Source of the DNA: Streptomyces sp. NBC_00239
Lineage (GTDB): Bacteria > Actinomycetota > Actinomycetes > Streptomycetales > Streptomycetaceae
Assembly (NCBI RefSeq): GCF_036194065.1
Contig: NZ_CP108095.1
Location: forward strand, 6,696,001-6,760,000
Direction of reading: 5' to 3'
DNA length: 64,000 nt
This document shows, in pieces, positions 18,875 through 26,705 of this stretch. The position numbers and the translations under genes were made by a program. Numbering within the stretch: the stretch's first letter is position 1; each line of letters begins with the position of its first letter. The notes beneath the pieces were generated by a model. That model saw only the letters and a program-made list of their open reading frames with translations, ran no database searches and was not told where the DNA came from.

Positions 18875-19326
18875 GAAGGAACGGGGCAGCTGGCAGCCGT
18901 ACGAAGTCGGCGGATCAGCGCGAAGAGCAGGAGGCCGACCGAGGCCACGGCGAGCAGCGGCTGAAGCGGCGCCCAGTACGAGAGCGCACCGGTCACCCCG
19001 ATGGCCAGCACAACCAGCTTGTTGCAGATGGGGCAGCCGACCGCGAACGCCGACAGCAGGCCGGCGCTCAAGGCGCGGGCCGTCGCCGGACGCTCCTTCG
19101 TCTCGGCTTCGGCGGATGACGGCTCGCCGGCGCGGACGTACGTGGCGACGAGCAGTCCCTCGAGGAGGGAGCTCGCCAGCCACACCGGATAGTTCCACCA
19201 CAGCACCGGCGTCATGCGCGTGTAGAACGGCGAAGGCACCACACCGGTGGGGACTCCGATGACGAGGGCGGCGAGCACGGCGACCGCTGCCGCGACGGCC
19301 CATCTACGGGCGGGCCAGCTGCCCAT
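18871..19326 (-). CDS. Membrane protein with CPICN motif, first gene of lnt-lgt operon
   Basis: 151 residues from ATG 19326 with AAGGAG upstream. Four hydrophobic segments; the third begins with GCPICNK, a CXXC pair at the membrane surface like those of thiol redox or metal-handling membrane proteins. Its stop overlaps the lnt start. Exact family not recognised. Because Lnt depends on an active-site Cys, a thiol-redox helper would make sense here, but that is speculation. A BlaI-type dyad lies about 92 bases upstream. Confidence 0.65.
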   Translation of the reverse strand: MGSWPARRWAVAAAVAVLAALVIGVPTGVVPSPFYTRMTPVLWWNYPVWLASSLLEGLLVATYVRAGEPSSAEAETKERPATARALSAGLLSAFAVGCPICNKLVVLAIGVTGALSYWAPLQPLLAVASVGLLLFALIRRLRTAASCPVPS

Positions 19327-19417
19327 GTGTGACTCCTTCAAGGGGGGCCGCCGACCGGTTGAGCTGGACGGGGGAGCCTGCTCATCTTTTCCGGCCGGCG
19401 GCTGACCAGATAGTAAA

Positions 19418-19436
19418 TTACGAAGTTGTTTAGTAA
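19418..19436. promoter_or_regulatory. BlaI-type operator, lnt-lgt operon promoter region
   Basis: TTACGAAGTTGTTTAGTAA: TTAC/GTAA ends with TACGAAG and TTTAGTA half-sites, about 92 bases before the CPICN membrane protein gene. A further ATAGTAAA lies just before it (19410). Confidence 0.6.
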
Positions 19437-19614
19437 CAACCGTGTCGAATGTCACCGGGGTGACGTGGACCGGGGGGTGGCTGACGAGGGCGCGGGTCGG
19501 GGCCGCAATGCTGCTCGACCGGAGCGGGCGACGGCTAAGAGGATCGCCGCCGCAGGCCGTATAGGGCGATGGAGGCGGCGTGTCCGCCTCCGAGGTCGGC
19601 TGCCGACGGGCGTG

Positions 19615-20826
19615 TTACGAGAGAGCGCTGCCCTTCTTCCACGTGGCCCAGTCGACGTTCCAGTCGCCGTAGCCGTTGTTGACGGCCACCGTGTCCACCG
19701 AGTTCACAACCGTCACGGGGTCACCGGGGTTGACCTGGTCGAAGAACCACTTGGCGTCCTCGGTGCTCATGCCGATGCAGCCGTGGCTGGCGTTGACGCG
19801 GCCGAACTTGCCCTCGTTCCATGGGGCCGCGTGCGCGTACGTGCCCGACGGAGTGAGCTGAACGTCCCACTTCACGTCCTCCATGTCGTACGCCTCGGGC
19901 CCGAAGATGCCGACCGTGGCGGAGTTCATCCGGATCGACGGGACCTTGCTCAGGACGACCATGGTGCCGTTCCAGGTCTCGAAGTCCTTCTTGCCGGTGG
20001 AGACGTTCAGTGTCCTGAGTGCCTTGCCGTTCTTGGCGACGGTCATGGCCTTCTTCTCGACGTCGACCGTGCTGGTCACCGCGTCACCGATGCGGAAGTT
20101 CACCTCGCGCTGCTGGGTGCCGTACATGCCACCGCCGGCGTCGACTCCGGCAAGGTCCATGCGCAGGGTGACGTCTGTCCCGGGCTTCCAGTACTCCTTC
20201 GGCCGGTAGTCGACACGGTCCTTCCCATCGCGGTCCTTCATCCAGCTCCACGATCCGTCGACAGCCGGCGACGCGGTGACCGCCAGCTTGCGTTCAACGG
20301 CCGCCTTGTCGTGGATGGGCTTGTTGAAGGTGATCGAGACGGGCATTGCGACGCCCACGGTCGAGCCCTTGTCGACGTTGTACGTGCCGACGAAGGTATT
20401 CGCAGCCGCTTGCGTGGTGAAGGAAGCGGTCTTGGTCAGCTTGGCCCCGTCGGTACCCGCGCCCTGTGCTGTCACCGTGTACTCGGCGCCGGGAGCAAAT
20501 GTGGTCGAGGAAGTCCAGACGGACTTGTCCTGGGACAAGGTGCCCGTGACCGCGCCCTGGCCGGGTGAGGTCACCTCCACGGACGTCAGGGAGCCCCCTT
20601 CGGCCTTGACGGTGATCTTCTGTGACACGGGGACCGGGGCTTCGCCGGAGCCGGTGTCCACGACTATCGCGGAAGGGCCGCTGTTCTTGGCGTCCTCGAC
20701 GGCAGTCGTGCTGGAGCCGCTCTTGTTCTGTCCGGCCGCGCTGCACCCGGCCAGGGCGAGACCGACGGCCGCGGTGAGCGCGAGCGTTCGTACGCCCCTA
20801 CGGCCCCTTGGCGGACTCTGCTGCAT
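19615..20826 (-). CDS. L,D-transpeptidase lipoprotein (YkuD)
   Basis: 403 residues. Lipoprotein signal with lipobox LALAGC (Cys 28), a linker, two Ig-like domains (about 50-250), then the YkuD catalytic domain with H332 and the SHGC motif at 347-350 (catalytic Cys 350). These enzymes make 3-3 peptidoglycan cross-links outside the cell and are insensitive to most beta-lactams except carbapenems. Its lipobox makes it a likely client of the neighbouring Lgt/Lnt. A BlaI-type dyad lies 27 bases before the start codon. Confidence 0.93.
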   Translation of the reverse strand: MQQSPPRGRRGVRTLALTAAVGLALAGCSAAGQNKSGSSTTAVEDAKNSGPSAIVVDTGSGEAPVPVSQKITVKAEGGSLTSVEVTSPGQGAVTGTLSQDKSVWTSSTTFAPGAEYTVTAQGAGTDGAKLTKTASFTTQAAANTFVGTYNVDKGSTVGVAMPVSITFNKPIHDKAAVERKLAVTASPAVDGSWSWMKDRDGKDRVDYRPKEYWKPGTDVTLRMDLAGVDAGGGMYGTQQREVNFRIGDAVTSTVDVEKKAMTVAKNGKALRTLNVSTGKKDFETWNGTMVVLSKVPSIRMNSATVGIFGPEAYDMEDVKWDVQLTPSGTYAHAAPWNEGKFGRVNASHGCIGMSTEDAKWFFDQVNPGDPVTVVNSVDTVAVNNGYGDWNVDWATWKKGSALS

Positions 20827-20852
20827 GACGTCTTGTCTCCATTCCTAATAAG

Positions 20853-20868
20853 CTAAGTGTCTTAGTAG
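20853..20868. promoter_or_regulatory. BlaI-type operator, L,D-transpeptidase promoter
   Basis: CTAAGTGTCTTAGTAG, 27 bases upstream of the L,D-transpeptidase start, in a position to block transcription or initiation. Nearly the same as the 17292 site. Confidence 0.7.
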
Positions 20869-20961
20869 ATGCCTGCCGACGCGACCTGGTTCCCGGTTTC
20901 CGGGAGTGGCCGGACAGGCGTACGCCGCGGCCGCTTCGGGGGCTGGCGCCCCCTCGGTCGG

Positions 20962-21720
20962 TCAGTGAGCGTGACCGTCGTCCGCCTCGGCTGCCCCGCC
21001 CCGGCTCGGCGCAGCGGGCTCCTTCGGGGCCGTGGCCCCTCCGGGAGATGCGGGGGATTCGCTACCTATGCCGCGGTCAGCAGGGTCTTCGGCGCCACCG
21101 CCGTGACTGTGGCCGCCTCCGGACGTCTCGGCGGCCATCCCGTCGGCAATCACGTTCAGACCGAAGTAAGCACCTGCCGCGATGAGCAATACGGCAAGCC
21201 CCATGGGGCCGAAGATCCGGCGCCAGGAGGCGTCCGCGTCCTTGAGGACGAAGGCCACGAAGGAGACCGCTATGCCCAGTGGGACGAGTACGGCACCTCG
21301 GGCGGGGAAGTCGTCGAAGTGCTGCAGGCCGCCGCTGAGCATGCCGATGCCGAACGACAGCAGGAGCGAGGCGCCGATCACCATGAGTGCTCGCGGCAAT
21401 GCGGGCCGGTCGCTGGCGAGCAGGAATTCGTTGACCAATGTGGCGAGCAAGAAGACGAAGACACCGATGACGCCCACGACCGTGTACCGGGCCGGGTCCA
21501 GCGGGTGATGGACGACAGCCCCGCTGATGAGACCGGCGCCGACGAAGTACAGCACGTACCCGATGTAGCGGCCGGCCAGGGGAGGAGTGCGGCGAGCGCG
21601 ATGCGACCGGGCCCGCTGCCGCGCGGCGCCACGGCCTCCGGAAGCGGGCTGAGGCGCGAGGCGCGGAGTGGGGTGGTCGGTGAGGAGCGACAAGACGAGG
21701 CCTTTCGTGATCTGAGGCAT
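20962..21720 (-). CDS. Five-helix membrane protein with His-rich tail (copy A)
   Basis: 252 residues from ATG 21720 (a TTG at 21780 would add an unlikely leader). After a basic N-terminus come five membrane helices (from RYIGYVLYFVGAGLISGAVV to about residue 195) and a Gly/His-rich tail (GGGHSHGGGAED, ending EADDGHAH). A paralogue with the same layout is at 38302-38964. The His tails suggest metal binding on one membrane face. Family name not recognised. Confidence 0.7.
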   Translation of the reverse strand: MPQITKGLVLSLLTDHPTPRLAPQPASGGRGAARQRARSHRARRTPPLAGRYIGYVLYFVGAGLISGAVVHHPLDPARYTVVGVIGVFVFLLATLVNEFLLASDRPALPRALMVIGASLLLSFGIGMLSGGLQHFDDFPARGAVLVPLGIAVSFVAFVLKDADASWRRIFGPMGLAVLLIAAGAYFGLNVIADGMAAETSGGGHSHGGGAEDPADRGIGSESPASPGGATAPKEPAAPSRGGAAEADDGHAH

Positions 21721-21897
21721 GGGCAAGTGCCCCGCCAGCCCGGACGGGGCGGCGTAGGCGCGAGCCGGTACGAGGAGCAAGGGAATCCGCCGACGGAGCC
21801 GCTGCTAGAGCGCGCAGCGAGCGAACGTCTCAGGGGGCCATGGAAGGCCGACCGGACATGGCGGGGAAGGGTGAAGGCAGGGAAGGCTGTGAGCGGG

Positions 21898-22308
21898 CTA
21901 AACGCGCAGGATCGCTGGCGCGCCACTCGGGCCGCCGGGCTGCACTGCCACGGTGGAGCCTGCGAGAGAGCTCGTCGCCTGGTGATTCGGGAGAGTTGCT
22001 CCGAGCGGCGACACGGCCGGTGCGGACACATCGAAGCCGCTGGTCGGCTGCCCAGCCGCGCAGGCCTCAACGGTGTGTGGAGACTCGTGGCTGCCGTCGT
22101 GGCATTCGTCGGCGGTCGACCAGCCCGTAGCACTGGTGGGGACGGTGGCGACGACGCCTGAGGAGCGATGCGCGGCTGCGCTTCCGCTGTCCACGCCGTG
22201 CGTGTACAGCAGCCCGAGAAGCAGCGCTCCGAGCCACAGCAGACGGGACAGCTGCGGCACCCGGGAGCGGGTGGCCGGCAGGGCTGCGACCGTCGGTTTC
22301 GTGACCAC
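21898..22308 (-). CDS. DUF6153-like small exported protein
   Basis: 136 residues from GTG 22308. Basic N-terminus, one hydrophobic helix ending LLLGLLYTHGVDSG, a His/Ser-rich exposed part (DECHDGSHESPHTVEAC), and a short hydrophobic ending (APAILRV). The same design (THGV after the helix and a short branched-chain ending) occurs at 33843-34262 and, more distantly, at 28105-28524. Function unknown; its location among copper genes suggests metal handling. Confidence 0.6.
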   Translation of the reverse strand: MVTKPTVAALPATRSRVPQLSRLLWLGALLLGLLYTHGVDSGSAAAHRSSGVVATVPTSATGWSTADECHDGSHESPHTVEACAAGQPTSGFDVSAPAVSPLGATLPNHQATSSLAGSTVAVQPGGPSGAPAILRV

Positions 22309-22455
22309 GTCGTGATGATAGCCAACCCGGAAGTGGCGCTGGCATCGGGGCCCGGTTCTTGTCCCGTCGCGCGCCCGCGGAAGGCGGCGGCTGGTGGAGG
22401 ACGGCGTAGCTGTGCGCCATTGGGGGCCAGCGGGGTTGCGTCGTCAAGACGTGGC

Positions 22456-22488
22456 GGAGGCCGCTCCTCGATGATCGAGGAGCGGCCT
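22456..22488 (-). terminator. Terminator hairpin of DUF4396 gene
   Basis: GAGGCCGCTCCTCG pairs perfectly with CGAGGAGCGGCCTC over an ATGAT loop. It lies 26 bases after the DUF4396 stop. Confidence 0.75.
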
Positions 22489-22513
22489 CAGGATCCGGCT
22501 GGCGGCGAGGGCG

Positions 22514-23077
22514 TCAGTGGTACGCGTGGACGACGGCGTGGCCCTTGCCGCGGCCGATCATCCACTTGTTCACGGGGGTGGTGATCAGGAAGGCGACGGC
22601 GAAACCGCCCAAGAGCGCGGTCCAGAACAGTGCGTCGGTCAGGTGGGCGTCCATGGCGCCGGGGGTCAGGGCGATGATGCCGTTGTCGACGAGTTCCATC
22701 ACCGCGATGGAGACGGTGTCGGCGGCGAGCGCGACCTTGAGGGCGGTCTTGAAGTCCAGCCCGGCCTTGCGCACTGCCAACAGGGTGAAGGAGTAGCCGA
22801 ACACGAACGCGAGCGTGATCGCCAGGACCATGGTGGGCGCGTTGCCCCAGGCCAGGGCGGTGCCTATGACCATGCCAAGGATCTCACCGATGGCGCACCC
22901 GGTCAGGCAGTGCAGCGTCGCCTTGGCGGCCGCTCCCCAGGTCACCGTTCCCATGGGGTGGCCGCCATGACCCCCGTGGGAGTGGTGCGCGGCGTGGTCG
23001 TGCTCGCCAGCGTGGGCCTGATGTGCGGAGTGGTCGTGAGCGGCGGCGTGATGTGCGCTGTGATCCATATCCTTCAT
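22514..23077 (-). CDS. DUF4396 membrane protein, CsoR-box controlled
   Basis: 187 residues from ATG 23077. A very His-rich cytoplasmic N-terminus (DHSAHHAAAHDHSAHQ, then EHDHAAHHSHGGHGGH), followed by about five helices of the DUF4396 domain (HCLTGCAIGEILGMVIG, ending TTPVNKWMIGRGKG). DUF4396 is common in actinobacterial copper loci; its action is unknown. A CsoR-type box lies 53 bases upstream and a strong hairpin terminator follows the stop. A broken second copy is at 39857-40253. Confidence 0.88.
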   Translation of the reverse strand: MKDMDHSAHHAAAHDHSAHQAHAGEHDHAAHHSHGGHGGHPMGTVTWGAAAKATLHCLTGCAIGEILGMVIGTALAWGNAPTMVLAITLAFVFGYSFTLLAVRKAGLDFKTALKVALAADTVSIAVMELVDNGIIALTPGAMDAHLTDALFWTALLGGFAVAFLITTPVNKWMIGRGKGHAVVHAYH

Positions 23078-23129
23078 CCCCAATTCGCGTCCAGCGTGGC
23101 CGACTTCTCTCGGCCCCACACAGAAAACT

Positions 23130-23147
23130 TATACCCCAGGGGGGTAT
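23130..23147. promoter_or_regulatory. CsoR-type box, DUF4396 promoter
   Basis: TATACCCCAGGGGGGTAT matches the Cu(I)-sensing CsoR operator pattern ATACCCC-N-GGGGTAT. It lies 53 bases before the DUF4396 start. Confidence 0.85.
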
Positions 23148-23305
23148 GTGTCCAGAGTCGCCGGAGGAACGAAGACCGGTTGGGGGTAGCCCTGTTCGGC
23201 CCCGAACCACTCGGTCGGTGACGTGGTCACCCATGGGGGAGGGCAGGAACTGCTGATCCCGGTGATCTAGGTGGTCCGCGGCGTTGGCCATCGTCTCTGA
23301 GTCCA

Positions 23306-23369
23306 CTGCCTCCGGACAGGGCGGGGCCCGCCGGGTTTGCCCGGCGGGCCCCGCCCTGTCCGGAGGCAG
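23306..23369 (-). terminator. Thirty-base-pair terminator hairpin of MFS gene
   Basis: The arm beginning CTGCCTCCGGACAGG at 23306 pairs without mismatch to the arm ending CCTGTCCGGAGGCAG at 23369; 30 base pairs around a four-base loop (TTTG). It starts 36 bases after the MFS stop. Confidence 0.8.
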
Positions 23370-23404
23370 GCAGTGCGTGAAGTGAGGCGGTGGCCCGGGC
23401 GCAG

Positions 23405-24862
23405 TCAGCTGGCAGCTGCCTGGCGGGACTTGGCCTCGCCCTGGGCCGGTACGGATGCCGCCGGGTCGGCGGCCGGATGAGCCTTGCCTCGCATGAGGGC
23501 GAGGGTGGCCACTGCGCCGGTGGCGGCGATGCCCGCGGCGGCGAGGAACGCGGCGCTGAATCCGTTGGTCAGGGCGGACAAGTCTCCGAGCGCTCCCGCT
23601 CCCTGGGAGGTGGCCAGTGCCGTGAGCGAGGCCAGGCCGAGGGCGGAGCCGACCTGGTACGTGGTGTTGACGATGCCGGAGGCGAGGCCGGCCTGTTCCT
23701 GCGGGGCGGCGGACATGGCCGTCATCAAGGTGGGGATGTAGGCCAGTGCCATGCCGAGGGCTGCCACCAGTGAGGCGGGCAGGACGTCCACCACGAAGGA
23801 TCCCGTCGGCCGGGCGGCCGACAGCCACACCAGGCCGGCGGCCAGGACCAGCAGGCCGCCCGTGATCAGCGGCTTGGGGCCGAAGCGGCCGAGCAGGCGG
23901 GCGCTGGCGGTGGTCATGAAGACCATCAGCAGGCCGGTCATCGGCAGTAGGGCTGCTCCGGAGGCGAAGGCGCCGTAGCCCAGGACCTGCTGGAGGTAGA
24001 GGTTGAGGAAGTACCACATCGGGATCCAGGCGGCGCCGAGCAGTGCCATCGCCAGGTTGGAGACGCCGAGGCCGGGGGTGCGCCAGATGGCGAGCGGCAT
24101 CAGGGGCGACTTCGCGGACCGCTGGATGAGGACGAACACGACCAGCAGGGCGGTCCCCGCGATCAGCTGAAGGACCGTCTGCGCGGTCCCCCAGCCGGTC
24201 TCGGGGGCCCGGACGACGGTGAACACGGTGAGCGCGAGCCCGGCGGTGACGGCCGCCGCTCCCAGGACGTCCACGCCACCGCCGCGGCGGGCGGCGACGG
24301 CCGGCAGCAGGCCGGTGGCGAGCAGGGTGGCGATGCCGATCGGGATGTAGATGATGAACACCCACGGCCAGCTGGCCCACTCGGTGAACACCCCGCCCAG
24401 GAACACGCCCGCCGTGCCGCCGGCCGGAGCCGCAGCGCCGTAAAGGGCCAGGGCCTTGCCCAGCTCCTTGGGGCTGTGGCCGAAGAGCATCATCAGCAGG
24501 GTCATCGAGGCGGGTGCGATCAGCGCGCCGCCCACGCCCTGTACCGCGCGGCCGGCGACCTCCACCCATGCGCTCTGAGCTGCCGCGGCGACGGCGGAGC
24601 CCGCGATCAGGATGCCCCAGCCGGCCACAAAGACCTTTCGGGCGCCGAGGAGGTCGGAGAGGCGGCCGCCCAGCAGGAGCAGTCCGCCGAACGCGATGAC
24701 GTAGGCGTTGAACACCCACTGCAGATCACCCTGGGAGAAGCCCAGGTCGCGCTGCATCTCGGGCAGCGCCACGCCGATGATCGACGTGTCCATGATGACC
24801 ATGAACTGTGCGGCGGCAAGCACGGCGAGTGCCCACCAACGACGTGGATTGACAGTTGGCAT
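23405..24862 (-). CDS. MFS exporter, DHA2 family, CsoR-box controlled
   Basis: 485 residues, about 14 helices, opening ALAVLAAAQFMVIMDTSIIG with the conserved D in helix 1, WVFNAYVIAFGGLLLLGGRL and the A-motif GGRLSDLLGARKVF. ATG 24862 follows GGAG. Two CsoR-type dyads lie 24 and 59 bases upstream, so expression should rise when copper inactivates the repressor. Substrate unknown, possibly a copper-chelating or copper-toxic compound. A 30-bp perfect hairpin ends the transcript. Confidence 0.88.
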   Translation of the reverse strand: MPTVNPRRWWALAVLAAAQFMVIMDTSIIGVALPEMQRDLGFSQGDLQWVFNAYVIAFGGLLLLGGRLSDLLGARKVFVAGWGILIAGSAVAAAAQSAWVEVAGRAVQGVGGALIAPASMTLLMMLFGHSPKELGKALALYGAAAPAGGTAGVFLGGVFTEWASWPWVFIIYIPIGIATLLATGLLPAVAARRGGGVDVLGAAAVTAGLALTVFTVVRAPETGWGTAQTVLQLIAGTALLVVFVLIQRSAKSPLMPLAIWRTPGLGVSNLAMALLGAAWIPMWYFLNLYLQQVLGYGAFASGAALLPMTGLLMVFMTTASARLLGRFGPKPLITGGLLVLAAGLVWLSAARPTGSFVVDVLPASLVAALGMALAYIPTLMTAMSAAPQEQAGLASGIVNTTYQVGSALGLASLTALATSQGAGALGDLSALTNGFSAAFLAAAGIAATGAVATLALMRGKAHPAADPAASVPAQGEAKSRQAAAS

Positions 24863-24885
24863 GACCGCTCCTCGAAGCGACGGCG

Positions 24886-24903
24886 TATACCCCCTGGGGG
24901 TAT
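24886..24903. promoter_or_regulatory. CsoR-type box 1, MFS promoter
   Basis: TATACCCCCTGGGGGTAT, a near-perfect CsoR dyad 24 bases upstream of the DHA2 exporter start. Confidence 0.88.
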
Positions 24904-24920
24904 CTCGATGGCGGGAACGT

Positions 24921-24939
24921 TATACCCCGGGTGGGTATT
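24921..24939. promoter_or_regulatory. CsoR-type box 2, MFS promoter
   Basis: TATACCCCGGGTGGGTATT, a slightly weaker copy 17 bases further upstream; it could also serve the divergent, broken DUF6153 gene. Confidence 0.7.
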
Positions 24940-24987
24940 CCTCAAGAGGGGTGCGTCATCCGGGGCTCGGCCGCACCGCGTTTTCGG

Positions 24988-25351
24988 ATGGCCGCTTGCG
25001 ATGCCTGCTGCGGACAGGCAGACGACGCGAGCGCGACGCCTTCGAGCTGCCACCTGCTCCTCGTCCTGGCCGACCTCACCGGACTCTTGGTCATGCACGG
25101 GCCTGGGCCCGGGTGCGGCCCTTATGGCCGCCCACGCCTCGGCGGCGCACCACGCCACGGCTTCGGAGCACGCGCGGGCTGCCGTCGGCGGCCCGCCGGC
25201 CGCCTCGGAGGACCTTGGCGGATGCGTCCATGCCGGCGACCCCGCACCAGGTGACGGACATACCGAGCACGCAGACGTCACCTGCGCGGCCACCGGAACC
25301 AGCAGCGCTCCGCCGGCGCCGGCCGTCTGCAGCGACTGGGCGTGGATCTAA
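24988..25351 (+). pseudogene. DUF6153-like gene, frameshifted
   Basis: The first frame from ATG 24988 gives a family-like membrane helix (LLLVLADLTGLLVMHGPGPG). After about 25110 the match continues in a different frame: a His/Ala-rich middle, DGHTEHADVTCAATGTS, and a stop at 25351. The intact gene at 28105-28524 has the same order (LLGMHGLG, then ADHADPTCASGA). One indel explains it. It diverges from the CsoR-controlled MFS gene. Confidence 0.5.
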
Positions 25352-25693
25352 GCCGACGGCCAGGGCGAGGAACGTTCGCTGAAGGACATGGAGGTAGGAG
25401 TGGCCACTCCTACCGGGCTAGGAGGTGTGGGCTCCGTGAGGGAGCACGGCGCCGGGTGCTGCACCCTCGCCCTGTGGAAGCGCGGTATCGGGCGTGATGC
25501 GAAGCAGACGGCCCAGCCTTGATCGCTGCGCACCCGCGCGCAATGTGTAGACCGAGCGCGGCGCTGCCCCTCAGACTCTGCGGCCACGTAGGTGTGCGCA
25601 GTCTGCGGCGGAAAAATGGTGCGTGTCTGCGGAGACGAGCCGGCGCGTGACGAGATCGGTGCCGACACCCCCGCCAAGCTGCTTCGAGGCGGG
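25352..25693. other. Intergenic stretch with one palindrome
   Basis: No gene seen. Its only notable element is the 22-base perfect palindrome at 25393-25414. Confidence 0.4.
25393..25414. repeat. Perfect 22-base palindrome
   Basis: Eleven-base arms GGTAGGAGTGG / CCACTCCTACC with no central gap. No U-tract, so an operator for a dimeric regulator is more likely than a terminator; a snap-back terminator for the convergent genes is possible. Confidence 0.5.
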
Positions 25694-26554
25694 TCAGGAG
25701 GAACGCGGCGAGAGCGCGGTGAACGTCTGGCCGCCGTCACGCGACTCGTACACCCCGTCCTGGGTCGCGGCGACGACGTGCCGGGCGTCCACCGCGGTGA
25801 GCGCCTGGGGCGCTCCGCCGGGCACGGTCGTGAGCACGGTCCACGACGTGCCGCCGTCTTCGCTGCGGCTCAGCTTCCCGGCCGGGTCGATTCCGAAGAG
25901 GGCCTTCTCCTCCGGCCAGGACACGTACGCCTGCACCGCGCCTGCGGCCTTGCCGAACGTACGGCCCCCGTCGGCGCTGGCCGCCACGCCCTCGGAGGTC
26001 GTGGCCAGCAGCCGCTCGCCCCCTCCCGGACCTGCTGCCAGGTCGAGGGCCTTGAGGCTGGCCCGGTCGTCCCAGGTCTTGAGATCGCTCGTGACTCGGA
26101 TTCGTCCGCCCTCGTACCCGTACACGGTGCCCTCGGCGGAGTCGAGGGAGTGGAAGTCGGCTTTGCCGGAGAGCGACTTGGACGCCCAGGTACGACCCGA
26201 GTCCGTGCTCTCGATCAGTCCGAGATTGCCCGGCTGGCCACCTCCCGGTGCGCCGTGGCCGCTGGCGATGAAGATGCCTTTGCCTGTCACGGTGAAGCCC
26301 ATGAAGTCGTCCTTGCGGTCCCCGACGAGCTTCGGGTCCGTTCCTGCGCCGACGCTGTAGAGACCGTCGTGCGTGGCGACGTACACGCGGCCGTCCGCAG
26401 GATCGACGCCGAGGCCGTGGACATGCGCCAGCGGTGCCGAGGCATCCGCTGATTCGTCGCCAGTGGACTCGGCACCGCAGGCGGCGAGCGTGACCGCGGC
26501 GAGTGTGGCGGCCGTGGCGGCGAACAGGGTGCGGAAACGGAGACGTGCGGTCAC
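25694..26554 (-). CDS. BNR/sortilin-type beta-propeller lipoprotein (F510_1955-like)
   Basis: 286 residues from GTG 26554. Lipobox LAACG after a hydrophobic run, then repeated BNR Asp-box motifs (STDSGRTW, SADGGRTF, SEDGGTSW, SRDGGQTF) typical of a secreted beta-propeller. Relatives are annotated as glycosylhydrolases on weak grounds; no catalytic residue can be pointed to. It has a BlaI-type dyad 83 bases upstream, so it probably belongs to the same regulon as the L,D-transpeptidase, and its lipobox makes it an Lgt client. Confidence 0.85.
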   Translation of the reverse strand: MTARLRFRTLFAATAATLAAVTLAACGAESTGDESADASAPLAHVHGLGVDPADGRVYVATHDGLYSVGAGTDPKLVGDRKDDFMGFTVTGKGIFIASGHGAPGGGQPGNLGLIESTDSGRTWASKSLSGKADFHSLDSAEGTVYGYEGGRIRVTSDLKTWDDRASLKALDLAAGPGGGERLLATTSEGVAASADGGRTFGKAAGAVQAYVSWPEEKALFGIDPAGKLSRSEDGGTSWTVLTTVPGGAPQALTAVDARHVVAATQDGVYESRDGGQTFTALSPRSS

Positions 26555-26637
26555 TGGGGGTCCTCACGGGGATGGCCGGGCGGTACTTATGGGCGGATTC
26601 GATCTTCGCGCTGACCTTAGGCCCAAGCGAGTAAAAA

Positions 26638-26653
26638 CTTAGTAACTTCGTAG
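26638..26653. promoter_or_regulatory. BlaI-type operator, BNR lipoprotein promoter
   Basis: CTTAGTAACTTCGTAG, 83 bases before the BNR lipoprotein start and in the gap after the M56 peptidase gene. It shares CTTAGTA and TACGAAG half-sites with the other dyads. Confidence 0.65.
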
Positions 26654-26705
26654 ATGAGAGGCAAGTGGAAAGCAACCTGACGTAGGACGGACGTGGTCTT
26701 TCCTG

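Noticed and set aside
19451..19464. GTCACCGGGGTGAC palindrome near the lnt operon
   Set aside because: Short GC-rich palindromes of this kind are common in such DNA and it has no partner site; not reported as an operator.
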